Assembly (NCBI GenBank): GCA_016875025.1
Contig: VGSH01000011.1
Span: forward strand, 1 to 45,107
Origin: Deltaproteobacteria bacterium
GTDB lineage: Bacteria > Desulfobacterota > WTBG01 > CAIYCZ01 > CAIRTM01
Direction: 5' to 3'
Length of the DNA: 45,107 bases
Of this stretch, positions 1-8,140 are shown in pieces (within the stretch, counting starts at the first letter, position 1; each line of letters opens with the position of its first letter). The position numbers were made by a program, and so were the translations under genes. The notes under the pieces were generated by a model. That model was not told the DNA's origin and made no database searches. It was given only the letters and a program-made list of their open reading frames with translations.

Positions 1-2
1 TG

Positions 3-269
3 CTGCGCGCGGTTGAAAACAAGCGTTTCCTGCTGCGCGCCGCCAACACCGGTATCAGCGCGGTGATCGCACCCACCGGGCAGATCATGGCGCAAACAGC
101 CCTGTTCACCGAGGCAGCGCTGCCGGCCGAGGTAACCTCGCTGGACCGGATGACCGTGTACACGCGTATCGGGGATGTGTTCGCCTGGCTGTGCGTGCTT
201 TTTTGCGCAGGGCTCGTGCTGGCCGCGAAGCAGCGCCGGGCGTACCCGAAAAAACCAGCATGCGCCTGA
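3..269 (+). CDS. lnt: Apolipoprotein N-acyltransferase, C-terminal fragment
   Basis: This is the last 88 codons of a gene that enters from the left edge, so the start is not visible. Lnt is an inner-membrane nitrilase-fold enzyme that N-acylates the terminal cysteine of lipoproteins in Gram-negative bacteria. The visible part reads RAVENKRF..RAANTG, the family signature just after the catalytic region, then a YTR.GDVFAW stretch and a final hydrophobic helix (about the last 25 residues), as in the Lnt C-terminus. It ends 40 bases before the cytochrome gene. Two probable lipoproteins encoded here (the fusion protein at 2766 and the PPIase at 23383) would be substrates. The identification rests on this C-terminal pattern only. 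Confidence 0.9.
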   Translation: MRAVENKRFLLRAANTGISAVIAPTGQIMAQTALFTEAALPAEVTSLDRMTVYTRIGDVFAWLCVLFCAGLVLAAKQRRAYPKKPACA

Positions 270-309
270 TCTCAGGCAGGCCATGCGCCGCATGCGGACT
301 AATGGATCT

Positions 310-2151
310 ATGAAGACACTTTTTTTGCTGTGTGGAATATTTTTTTCACTGATTTGTTTTTCAGCACCTGCAGGCGCACAGCCTGCAACAGCCCGAGTCG
401 CCACAGCTGCCGATGCGCTTGATGCTGCGGTCAAGTCAGCAGCCGGGCAGGGCCGGCGCCTGCTGCTTTTTTTCTACAGCATTGATGCTGCGAGGGTTGG
501 GGATGCGGTGGCGCTGATGCAGCAACTCTATCTGCAGCGGCGCCAGTACAATTTCGATATAGCCGGCATCGCCCTTGATGGCGCACGCCCCGATGCAGTG
601 CGATCGTTTAACGCCGGACACGGGTTGACATTTCCCGTGCTGATTGACGTGGACGGCACCCTGGCGCGGCAGCTGGCCAGCGACAGCACGCTCGGCTTTG
701 TGCTGCTCAACGAGCAGGGGCGCCGGATCGGCTTTCGGCTGGCATCGCACACTCCTGAACATATGAACCTGAAACAGCAATGGCAGACCTACCTGAGCTC
801 TCTGCTCAATATGCCGTATATGCCTGCTGACCAGCCCGTGCTCGGCCTCAAGCCCGCTGTGCCGTCGTTCGAGGGCGAAACAGTCAACGAAAAAAAAATC
901 TCCATTGCGACGCTGCACCGGGAAAAACCGCTGGTGCTGGTTATTTTTTCACCGCGCTGCGTCAACTGCGTCAATGAGCTGAATTTTCTGAACAGCCTGT
1001 ATGCCGGGGAACTGAAAAACCGCTTCGAGATCCTTGCCCTGAGCCTGATGGGCGTTGAGCCCACCGCTGCCTTCATGCGCGACAACGGCTACGTGTTTCC
1101 GGCAATCGCCGACCCTGAGTGGCAGCTGGTTTCCCTGTTTGAAACGTTCACCGGCCCGGTGCCCGCAGCTTTTTTCATCAACATGCAGGGCGCTGTCGAG
1201 TATGTGCATATCGGCTTCAGCGACGGTCTCAAAGACGTCTACCGCATGTGGCTGCGCAGGCTTGCCGGCATGGACAATCCGCCGCTGCTTGTCAAGGACG
1301 GCTACTCCGGAGAGCAGCGCTGCGTGATCTGCCATGAAAGAGAGCATCTGCAATGGTCGCTCACCGGCCATGCCTCGGCCTTTGCATCCCTGCACCGCAA
1401 GGCGCAAACCAACAACCCGGAATGCATCGGCTGCCACGTAACCGGCTACGGGCAACCGGGCGGCTACCAGCTTGGGCGCGGGCCGCGGGATATGGAAAAC
1501 GTGCAGTGCGAATCATGCCACGGCCCGGGATATCAAAGCTGCAGCGCCTACACAGGCCAGAAAACCGCGAAAAAAAATGCCGCGCAGTGGAAAGCGCTGT
1601 GCGTCGCCTGCCACACTGAAAAAGAATCCCTCAACTTTGTCTTTCCCCGGCGCTTTATGCAGGTGCGCCACACTGCCATGCCCGACCTGGACGGACTCGA
1701 CCGCGCCGGGCGGCTTGACCTGCTGCATCGCACGGGCAGACGCGACAGTCCCTTTGACAACCCGGCCCGCTATGTGGGCGCTGCGGCCTGCCGGGCCTGC
1801 CATGCTGAACAGTACCGGCACTGGCAGTCAACACCGCATGCCGCTATACAGCCGGACAGCGCCGCAGAAAACGGAAAACTGTATCGCTTTGTGACCGGTA
1901 TTAACGCCGAAGGCGGCCACCCGGAGCCGGGCCGCACGGGCGTGCAGTGCGAAGCCTGCCACGGCCCGGGCGAACGCCACGTACAGCAGCCGGAGGCCAA
2001 AGGCCACGGCTTTATTGTCGGCCTGGGCGCCGAGTGCCCGAGCTGCGTCGTGGAGCAAATCTGCCGCACCTGCCACGGCGTTCAGGATGACCCCGAATTT
2101 GACTTTGACCGGGCCATTGATCGGGTCCGCCACCCCATATCCTCACCCTGA
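310..2151 (+). CDS. Exported redoxin-multihaem cytochrome c fusion
   Basis: This is a predicted periplasmic protein of 613 residues. The ATG at 310 is chosen because it begins a clear signal peptide (MKTLFLL... ending near AGA-QP); the frame stays open upstream but that part has no export signal. Residues about 45-165 form a redoxin-like domain without a CxxC. Residues about 180-315 form a TlpA/ResA-like thioredoxin domain with a C217-V-N-C220 pair. The C-terminal half carries seven CxxCH haem motifs starting at residues 338, 372, 400, 431, 494, 547 and 585, in a cytochrome c-554-like arrangement (several CHGPG and HW/H motifs nearby). An extra CPSC without His precedes the last haem. Family knowledge suggests electron transfer linked to thiol or substrate redox; the substrate is unknown. 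No maturation or quinol-oxidase genes lie beside it. Confidence 0.85.
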   Translation: MKTLFLLCGIFFSLICFSAPAGAQPATARVATAADALDAAVKSAAGQGRRLLLFFYSIDAARVGDAVALMQQLYLQRRQYNFDIAGIALDGARPDAVRSFNAGHGLTFPVLIDVDGTLARQLASDSTLGFVLLNEQGRRIGFRLASHTPEHMNLKQQWQTYLSSLLNMPYMPADQPVLGLKPAVPSFEGETVNEKKISIATLHREKPLVLVIFSPRCVNCVNELNFLNSLYAGELKNRFEILALSLMGVEPTAAFMRDNGYVFPAIADPEWQLVSLFETFTGPVPAAFFINMQGAVEYVHIGFSDGLKDVYRMWLRRLAGMDNPPLLVKDGYSGEQRCVICHEREHLQWSLTGHASAFASLHRKAQTNNPECIGCHVTGYGQPGGYQLGRGPRDMENVQCESCHGPGYQSCSAYTGQKTAKKNAAQWKALCVACHTEKESLNFVFPRRFMQVRHTAMPDLDGLDRAGRLDLLHRTGRRDSPFDNPARYVGAAACRACHAEQYRHWQSTPHAAIQPDSAAENGKLYRFVTGINAEGGHPEPGRTGVQCEACHGPGERHVQQPEAKGHGFIVGLGAECPSCVVEQICRTCHGVQDDPEFDFDRAIDRVRHPISSP

Positions 2152-2184
2152 ACCGCCGCGCGCCTTCCTGACAGTTTTTTTCGC

Positions 2185-2213
2185 TTGACTGCAATACTTC
2201 ATGCGGATAATAT
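2185..2213 (+). promoter_or_regulatory. Promoter of the marR-RND efflux operon
   Basis: TTGACT (2185-2190), a 17-base spacer and TAATAT (2208-2213) form a near-consensus sigma-70 promoter. Transcription would start near 2220, about 40 bases before the GTG of the MarR gene. Confidence 0.7.
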
Positions 2214-2223
2214 TTATATATGT

Positions 2224-2241
2224 AAGTTATATATATAACTT
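2224..2241. promoter_or_regulatory. Probable MarR operator, 18-bp perfect palindrome
   Basis: The sequence AAGTTATATATATAACTT is its own reverse complement over 18 bp. It lies immediately downstream of the predicted -10 box and covers the predicted transcription start. MarR proteins bind such palindromes of 16-20 bp and repress their own operons, so bound repressor here would block initiation. The operator role is inferred from position and symmetry. Confidence 0.65.
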
Positions 2242-2258
2242 TTTTTCCCGAGCCTCCG

Positions 2259-2732
2259 GTGAACCATATTCAAAAAAAATACAGCGCCTACCAGAACCTT
2301 GAAGAGTACATGCGGGCCGCCGGGTGCTTTTTCAGTGAATACTTCCGCCGCACCATGACCAAACCGGCCATGGACGAACAAATGGACCTGACCATACTGG
2401 AACTCAAGGGCCTGTCTGCGTTCGTCGATCTTGACGCTGAATACAGCATGAGCGAGCTGAGCAAAAACGCATACCTCCCGCTCTCAAATATGACCGTCAT
2501 CGTTAAACGGCTCGAAAAAAAAGGCATTGTTCTGCGCGAGCGCAGCCAGCACGACCGCCGCATCGTGCGTGTGCGCCTGACCGACCATGGCCGCGAGATA
2601 CTGTACGCATTCGTCGGGCAGCGCCTGCGCGAGCTCGAAAACACCCTGGGAAAACTCAGCAAGCACGACCAGCAGGAGCTCTTAAACGCGCTCGTAACGG
2701 CAACGGATATTTTTCGAAAAATTGCATATTAA
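2259..2732 (+). CDS. MarR-family transcriptional regulator
   Basis: This 157-residue protein has the usual MarR length and begins with GTG at 2259. Residues about 60-125 form the winged helix-turn-helix: SMSELSKNAYLP..NMTVIVKRLEKKGIV is the recognition region and ERSQHDRRIVRVRLTDHGR is the beta wing with the conserved D-R-R. It is the first gene of an operon with a membrane-fusion protein and an RND permease, and a palindromic operator covers its own promoter. It therefore most likely represses the pump genes and releases them on binding a small aromatic or lipophilic ligand. The ligand cannot be told from the sequence. The Shine-Dalgarno is weak. Confidence 0.9.
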   Translation: MNHIQKKYSAYQNLEEYMRAAGCFFSEYFRRTMTKPAMDEQMDLTILELKGLSAFVDLDAEYSMSELSKNAYLPLSNMTVIVKRLEKKGIVLRERSQHDRRIVRVRLTDHGREILYAFVGQRLRELENTLGKLSKHDQQELLNALVTATDIFRKIAY

Positions 2733-2765
2733 TAAAGAGCGGTACCCGAAGAACGGACACAGCCC

Positions 2766-3806
2766 ATGAACTATTGCATACACCGCAGCACAAGCCTGCT
2801 GCTCCTGCTGCTGTGCGCTGCCTGCGGCAACGGCACACCGGCGCAGCCCGAAACCGCCCCGTCGCAGCCGGAGCTGCGCACCGCGCCGGTGCTGCGCGAG
2901 GAAATTTATGAGCACATCAGTGGCATGGGCGTAATTCGCGCACGGCAGGAGGTCGAACTGAGCGCGGAAATCTCCGGCCGGGTTGCGGCCCTGCACCATG
3001 ACATCGGCGATGAGGTGCGCACCGGCGACGTCATCGTGGAGCTTGAAAGCGAAAGCCGCCTGATCGCACTTGAGAAAAAAAAGGCCCAATTTGAAAGGGC
3101 CCGGGCGCAGCTTGACAAAAGCGACCGTGACAAAAACAAGGCTGAGAAGCTGTTCAAGGACGGCATACTGTCGGATACCGATCATGACAGCGCTACCCTT
3201 GGCGCGGCTGTTTCAAGCGCTGACCTGCAGCTTGCCCGGGCCGAGCTCAGGGCGGCTGAAAAGGAGTACCGCGATACGAAGATTACAGCTCCGTACAGCG
3301 GCACCATAGCCCTGCGCGCGGTTGAAACCGGCCATTTTGTGACACCCGGACAGTGCCTGCTGACCCTGGTCGACCTCTCAGGTGTCACCATCGTTATCAA
3401 TGTTGCCGAGCGGGACATCTCCAAAATAAGCCTCACAAGCCCGGCCAGCGTATCAATCGACAGCCTGCCCGGCGAAACCTTTTCAGGTACGGTCAAAACG
3501 ATCGCCCGCAAGGCCGATGACACATCCCGCTCGTTTCCGGTTGAAGTGTGGGTGGACAACAAAGACCGGCGAATCCTGCCGGGCATGATCGCACGGGTCA
3601 GCATCACATCCGCCCGGCCTGAGCCGCAGCTGACCATCCCGAACAGCGCGGTCGCGTCCGTGCACGGCGAAACGATCGTACGGATCATGCTCGACGGCGC
3701 GCCTGTGATGCGCGCCGTCGAGCTCGGCGCAGTTCTGGGCGAACGTGTTATCGTGCGGTCCGGCCTTGAAGAGGGCCAGCAGGTCGTGCTGCCCGACACG
3801 ATGTAG
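2766..3806 (+). CDS. RND efflux periplasmic adaptor (membrane-fusion protein)
   Basis: This 346-residue HlyD/AcrA-type adaptor would bridge the RND permease and an outer-membrane channel. The N-terminus is a hydrophobic leader with a cysteine at the LCAAC-G site, so a lipoprotein is likely although the lipobox is not ideal. Residues about 50-90 and 170-200 make the split lipoyl domain (SGRVAALHHDIGDEVRTGD; APYSGTI..R.VE.G..V.PG). Residues about 95-165 are the charged alpha-hairpin, rich in K, E, R and A. Beta-barrel and membrane-proximal segments follow. It sits 33 bases after marR and 55 before the permease, the standard order. The adaptor role is secure; substrate is unknown. Confidence 0.93.
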   Translation: MNYCIHRSTSLLLLLLCAACGNGTPAQPETAPSQPELRTAPVLREEIYEHISGMGVIRARQEVELSAEISGRVAALHHDIGDEVRTGDVIVELESESRLIALEKKKAQFERARAQLDKSDRDKNKAEKLFKDGILSDTDHDSATLGAAVSSADLQLARAELRAAEKEYRDTKITAPYSGTIALRAVETGHFVTPGQCLLTLVDLSGVTIVINVAERDISKISLTSPASVSIDSLPGETFSGTVKTIARKADDTSRSFPVEVWVDNKDRRILPGMIARVSITSARPEPQLTIPNSAVASVHGETIVRIMLDGAPVMRAVELGAVLGERVIVRSGLEEGQQVVLPDTM

Positions 3807-3861
3807 CCGCGCAATTTTTTTCAGCAGGTGCCTGCGTCACTGTCATAAGGAATGAACGCGC

Positions 3862-6800
3862 ATGTGGATACCGAAATTTTCGATTGAACAGCCGGTGCTT
3901 GTCAACCTGACAAGTGTACTCGTGCTCATAGCCGGCATCGCCTCATTCATCAACCTTCCCAAGGAAGAATGGTCCGCGGTTGAGATCAATACCATTAAAA
4001 TCGAAACCGTCTACCGCGGCGCCTCCCCTGAGGAAATCGAGCAGCTTATCACGCAGCCGCTTGAAGAAGAACTGGTCGACCTGGACGACGTTGAATCGCT
4101 TGCATCTTTTTCCTCAGAGGGCATGTCGGTCATCAACGTCAATTTCACGCAGGAAACCTCCGACATGGTGCGCAAGCTCCAGGAGGTGCAAAACGAGGTC
4201 AACAAGGTAACCGACCTGCCCGAGGACGCTGAAACGCCGGAGATCAAGCGCGTCTCGCCGCCGTTCCGCCTGATCGTCGTCGCCCTGGTCGGCGACGGCA
4301 TGGAGCGCGTGCTCACTGCAATCGCCGACGATCTTGCCTACGAGCTGAAAAAAATATACGGGGTCTACGAAGTCAATGTCGTCGGCCGCCGGGAACCCGA
4401 AGTCTGGGTGGAGATTGACCCGCTGCGCATGGAGAGCTTCGGCCTTTCACTGCCTGATGTGGTTCGCGCCCTGCGCGCCAAAAATATCAACCTTCCCGCC
4501 GGCACTTTAAAACAGGGGGGCAACGAATTCCTGGTGCGCACGGTCGGCGAAAGCCTTTCGGTTCGTGATTTCGAGGATATTACCATCAGCAAGAACCCCC
4601 TGGGCGGGCACGTGTATATACGCGACATCGCACGCGTCACGGACACCTTCGAGGACCCCGTCCTGCTGGCGCGCATTGACGGCCGGCGCGCCATTCTGCT
4701 CAATGTACGGCAGAACAATTTCGGCAAGATCGCCGATATCACCGCCTCTATCAAAGAAACCGTTGAGCGCTACCGCGCACAGCTGCCCGACGGCGCCGAG
4801 CTGCTGACCGCCCATGACAACTCCCTGAACCTTGACCGCCGGCTGGGCATACTGTATTCCAATGCCCTGCAGGGCCTGACGCTGGTGGTGGTGAGCCTGT
4901 ATTTTTTCATCGGCCTGCGGGCGGCACTGCTCACCGCGATCGGCATCCCGTTCGCCCTGTGCGCGACCTTTACCCTGATGGAGATAAGCGGCATCACCAT
5001 CAACTCGATATCCCTGTTTGCCATGATCATCGTGCTGGGCATGCTCGTGGATGACGCCATTGTTGTGTGCGAAAACGTATACCGCTATATCGAGGCCGGC
5101 ATGCCCGTGCGCGAGGCCGCCCTTATCGGCTCGCAGGAGGTTTTCTGGCCGGTCATCTCGGCCATTGCCACTACGGTCGCGGCATTCCTGCCCCTGCTCA
5201 TGATGGAAGGACCGATCGGCAAATTCATGAGCACGGTTCCCAAGGTGGTGATCTTTGCCCTGCTGGCTTCGGTGTGGGAAGCCTTTTTCGTGCTGCCATC
5301 GCACCTGGCCGAAATTGCCAGGCCGGTCAAGGTAAGCAAAACGGCCGAAGGTTCGCAGCACTGGTTTGCCCGCCTGCTCGCGCTCTACACCCGGGTACTC
5401 ACCTTTCTCATGCGGCGGCGCTACCGGGCCGCGCTGGGTCTCGGGGCGGGATTCGTTGTGATCTTTACGCTGGCCTTCGGAACGCTTGAATTCATCCTGT
5501 TCCCCAACCAGGACTTCGATACCATCACCATCAACATGGCGGCACCGCAGGGGCTCACCCTGGAGGAAACCGACGAAGCGACCCAGGACGCTCTCGACGT
5601 GATTGCCGGCATGCCGCCGGGGGAGATTCTGCACGCGACATCGGCAACCGGCAAGCGCATGGCCGCCCTGGGTTTCAAGGAGGGCGGCACGGAATTCGGT
5701 GGCAATTACGCTGAAATTGAATTGCGCCTCACCTATGGCGGTGAACGTGAGCGCACAGGGGCCGAGATTTTCAACGATCTGGGCGCGCGCCTGAAAAAGC
5801 TGCCGCACGGCTCCTGGTATTCACTTGACAAGCAGCGCATGGGGCCGCCCATCGGCCGCGACGTGCTGGTGCGCGTGACCGGCGATGATTTTGCGGTCCT
5901 GTCCCGGATCGCCCGTCAGGTCACGGCCGAGATGGCGCAGATTGCAGGCCTCACGGATATTGAAGATGACTACCGTCCCGGCAAGGACGAATTGCGCGTG
6001 TTCGTTGACGAGGACCGCGCCGCAATCTACGGCCTGACGGTCGATGATGTCGCCACCAGCGTGCAGTATGCCCACATGGGCGGCATAGCCACGACCTTCA
6101 GCACCCGCAACGAGGAGTTCGACGTGGTGGTCAAGCTCGACGAGCGCTTCCGGGTCAACTCTTCAGACATCCTTGAGCTGAAGGTGAAAAACAGCGACGG
6201 CGCCCTCATTCCCCTTAAAAATGTCGCCGAACTGCGCCGCACCGGCGGATTCGGCAAAATCCGCCGGTTTGACCAGCGCCGCGTTATTAATGTCACCGCC
6301 AACACCAGCAATGAGGTGATAACCCCCCAAAACGCACAAGCGGAGATTTCGCGCCGCATGCAGGCCTTTATGCAGGATTATCCGGGCTACACGCTGAAAT
6401 TCGGCGGCGAAGTCGAGGACACGCGCCGGTCCATGGCGTCGCTGGTGCGCGCGTTCGGCCTGGCACTGCTGCTGATCTACATGATCCTGGCAACCATGTT
6501 CAAATCCTTTCTGCAGCCCTTTATGATCATGCTGAGCATCCCCTTTTCGCTTTTGGGCGTTCTGCTCGGCATGGTCCTTACCCAGACGCCCATGGGCATG
6601 ATGGCGTTTATGGGGGTCACCGCCCTGGCAGGCATTGTGGTCAATGATTCAATCGTGCTGATCAGCTTTATCAATGACCGCAACCGCGGGGCCGACCCGC
6701 TGCCGGTTTTCGACGCGGTGGTGGAGGCCTGCCGCGTGCGGCTGCGCCCGATCATGCTGACCCAGATTACGACCGTGCTGGGCCTGCTGCCGCTGGCCCT

Positions 6801-6987
6801 GGGTCTGGGCGGCCGTGAGGTGCTGATGACGCCCATGGCCATCGCCATTGTCTGGGGCCTGCTGTTCGCCTGCTCGCTGAATCTGCTGTTTCTGCCCTGT
6901 TTTTACCTGATCAATGATGACATTACCCGTCTGACCGGCCGCCTGTTCGCACGACAGTCAAACGCCTCCTTTGCAAACGGCCGTTAG
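3862..6987 (+). CDS. RND-family efflux permease (AcrB-like)
   Basis: This 1041-residue inner-membrane antiporter has full family length. TM1 lies at about 12-32, followed by a large periplasmic loop, a TM bundle at about 330-480, a second loop and a final bundle at about 865-1020. TM4 carries the proton-relay aspartate pair in GMLVDDAIVVCEN (D397-D398). The TM10 counterpart reads GIVVNDSIVL, so the lysine of AcrB is replaced, as in several RND subfamilies. A good AAGGA ribosome site precedes the ATG. No TolC-type outer-membrane factor is encoded in the window, so the complex must use a channel from elsewhere. The adjacent MarR gene suggests induction by a toxic small molecule. Confidence 0.95.
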   Translation: MWIPKFSIEQPVLVNLTSVLVLIAGIASFINLPKEEWSAVEINTIKIETVYRGASPEEIEQLITQPLEEELVDLDDVESLASFSSEGMSVINVNFTQETSDMVRKLQEVQNEVNKVTDLPEDAETPEIKRVSPPFRLIVVALVGDGMERVLTAIADDLAYELKKIYGVYEVNVVGRREPEVWVEIDPLRMESFGLSLPDVVRALRAKNINLPAGTLKQGGNEFLVRTVGESLSVRDFEDITISKNPLGGHVYIRDIARVTDTFEDPVLLARIDGRRAILLNVRQNNFGKIADITASIKETVERYRAQLPDGAELLTAHDNSLNLDRRLGILYSNALQGLTLVVVSLYFFIGLRAALLTAIGIPFALCATFTLMEISGITINSISLFAMIIVLGMLVDDAIVVCENVYRYIEAGMPVREAALIGSQEVFWPVISAIATTVAAFLPLLMMEGPIGKFMSTVPKVVIFALLASVWEAFFVLPSHLAEIARPVKVSKTAEGSQHWFARLLALYTRVLTFLMRRRYRAALGLGAGFVVIFTLAFGTLEFILFPNQDFDTITINMAAPQGLTLEETDEATQDALDVIAGMPPGEILHATSATGKRMAALGFKEGGTEFGGNYAEIELRLTYGGERERTGAEIFNDLGARLKKLPHGSWYSLDKQRMGPPIGRDVLVRVTGDDFAVLSRIARQVTAEMAQIAGLTDIEDDYRPGKDELRVFVDEDRAAIYGLTVDDVATSVQYAHMGGIATTFSTRNEEFDVVVKLDERFRVNSSDILELKVKNSDGALIPLKNVAELRRTGGFGKIRRFDQRRVINVTANTSNEVITPQNAQAEISRRMQAFMQDYPGYTLKFGGEVEDTRRSMASLVRAFGLALLLIYMILATMFKSFLQPFMIMLSIPFSLLGVLLGMVLTQTPMGMMAFMGVTALAGIVVNDSIVLISFINDRNRGADPLPVFDAVVEACRVRLRPIMLTQITTVLGLLPLALGLGGREVLMTPMAIAIVWGLLFACSLNLLFLPCFYLINDDITRLTGRLFARQSNASFANGR

Positions 6988-7285
6988 CACCGGCGCCCTC
7001 TCAGCACTCAGCCCCGCCCCCGCCCTGTTCTTCCAGCCCATAGAGGTTTCCCGTTCCGCACAGCCCCGTTGATACCCCTTGCAATATTCTCTTAAAAATG
7101 TAATGTTTGCAAAATGTGAACCGAAAAATGCAGATAGGGAGCATTGCTGCGCGGCGGTTCCGGATTATATATGGAACAACACACCTGTCCAAACCACATG
7201 GCCGGAATAGCATGGAGTGTCCGCCGGCCTCAGCGCTCCCGCCCCGGCCCGAAGGGCCTGTGTATAATTATTCTGGACACCAGTG
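6988..7285. other. Intergenic stretch, about 300 bases
   Basis: No gene or clear terminator was seen after the RND permease. The left half is C-rich and carries no coding pattern on either strand. A TATAAT occurs at 7263-7268 but has no -35 partner at the right distance. Confidence 0.4.
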
Positions 7286-7750
7286 ATGGAAAATGAAACA
7301 CTCAGGGTGTTTCTGCAGGAATCCCGGGAGCTGCTCGAAGATCTCAAGCGGCTGGGAGCGTCATTGCGCAATGTAAATATCCCCGACAATGCAGAATACG
7401 CCCGGCTTACTGAACTCACCAACAAGCTCAACCGCCTGATCGGCGGAACCGCGTCCATGGGATTCAGTATGTTCACGCCGCTTGCCCGCAAAACATCCCT
7501 GCTGTCAGCCCGCACAGCGGTATCACGCGATACTTCAATCCGTGAGGTTATCCTGAACCTGAATGCGCTGATCTCGGTCTGCTCGATGTACTATAACTCC
7601 CTTGAAGATATTCAGGAGCTGGAGTTGCGCCTTGCCGACGTGGAAAAAAGAATCGATACATGCATGCAGCTGCTTGAAATCACCACAACGCTCGACATCA
7701 AAGAACAGAAAGATGTTGACGATATCATGTCGCTGTTCCGCGACATTTGA
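7286..7750 (+). CDS. Degenerate Hpt-like domain protein
   Basis: This all-helical soluble protein has 154 residues. The frame opens at GTG 7283, with an ATG directly after at 7286, which is preferred. The segment LTNKLNRLIGGTASMGFSMFTPLARK lines up with the H-x-L-K-G-x-A-x-x-L-G core of CheA-P1/Hpt domains, including the two glycines and the downstream LA helix. The phospho-acceptor histidine position is Asn and the following Lys is Ile. If the alignment holds, the domain cannot be phosphorylated and may act as a docking or phosphatase-blocking partner. The C-terminal half is coiled-coil-like. It converges on the receiver-HATPase gene at 8141, separated by repeats. The family assignment is by eye and tentative. 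Confidence 0.5.
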   Translation: MENETLRVFLQESRELLEDLKRLGASLRNVNIPDNAEYARLTELTNKLNRLIGGTASMGFSMFTPLARKTSLLSARTAVSRDTSIREVILNLNALISVCSMYYNSLEDIQELELRLADVEKRIDTCMQLLEITTTLDIKEQKDVDDIMSLFRDI

Positions 7751-7805
7751 TCCCGCCGGGCGTTTTTCAAACGCAGAAACGAGTTCATTTTTCTCAACAC
7801 TATAA

Positions 7806-7992
7806 CAGGGTGTTGAAAAAGTCCTTTTATACAGGCTGTTCAAAAACGCTCGGATGCAAGGCGTGCGAAATCATGAGGAATGAGGCGTACTTTGCCGTCC
7901 GCCGCAGTGACGAATGATGATCACAACGCAGCAGATGGGCCCGTCCTCCGCAGTAGACCTGCTACGGAGGAAGGACGTTTTTCAACAGCCTG
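7806..7992. repeat. MITE-like element, copy A
   Basis: A 187-bp element without a transposase. The left end CAGGGTGTTGAAAAA and right end TTTTTCAACAGCCTG are inverted copies with one mismatch. ATAA flanks both ends (7802-7805 and 7993-7996), a possible target duplication. The interior matches the copy at 13491 closely, including a second near-copy of the terminal repeat (ACAGGCTGTTCAAAAACG) just inside the left end. Confidence 0.8.
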
Positions 7993-8014
7993 ATAAAGCC
8001 TTCAATATAAGACC

Positions 8015-8104
8015 GTCCGTTCGCCCTGAGCCTGTCGAAGGGCCGAACGGATCACGTATCACAGGACAACCCCGTTCATGGTTCGACAAGCAAGCCACGA
8101 ACGG
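8015..8104. repeat. Double-hairpin dispersed repeat, copy 1
   Basis: Two imperfect hairpins side by side. The first has arms CCGTTCGCCCT / AGGGCCGAACGG around GAGCCTGTCGA. The second has arms CCGTTCATGG / CCACGAACGG around TTCGACAAGC. The same unit occurs at 13351, 14200 (inverted) and 42290. It follows copy A of the MITE. Confidence 0.75.
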
Positions 8105-8140
8105 CTGAAGCTTCTTTTTAAAAAGGCACCCGGAAATGCT

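Noticed and set aside
4507-5808. 433-codon open frame on the minus strand
   Set aside because: It is entirely antisense to the RND permease, whose plus-strand frame shows strong family motifs. GC-rich third positions keep the shadow frame open; its product is rich in H, Q, G and R with no domain pattern.
7263-7268. Perfect TATAAT before the Hpt-like gene as a promoter
   Set aside because: The region 17 bases upstream is GCCCCGGCCC-type with no -35, and a start here would leave almost no leader. Kept only as a remark.
8040-8100. GGTTCGA stretches resembling tRNA T-loops
   Set aside because: All GGTTCGA hits (near 8079, 13415, 42349) are part of the double-hairpin repeat, and no tRNA cloverleaf can be drawn around them.
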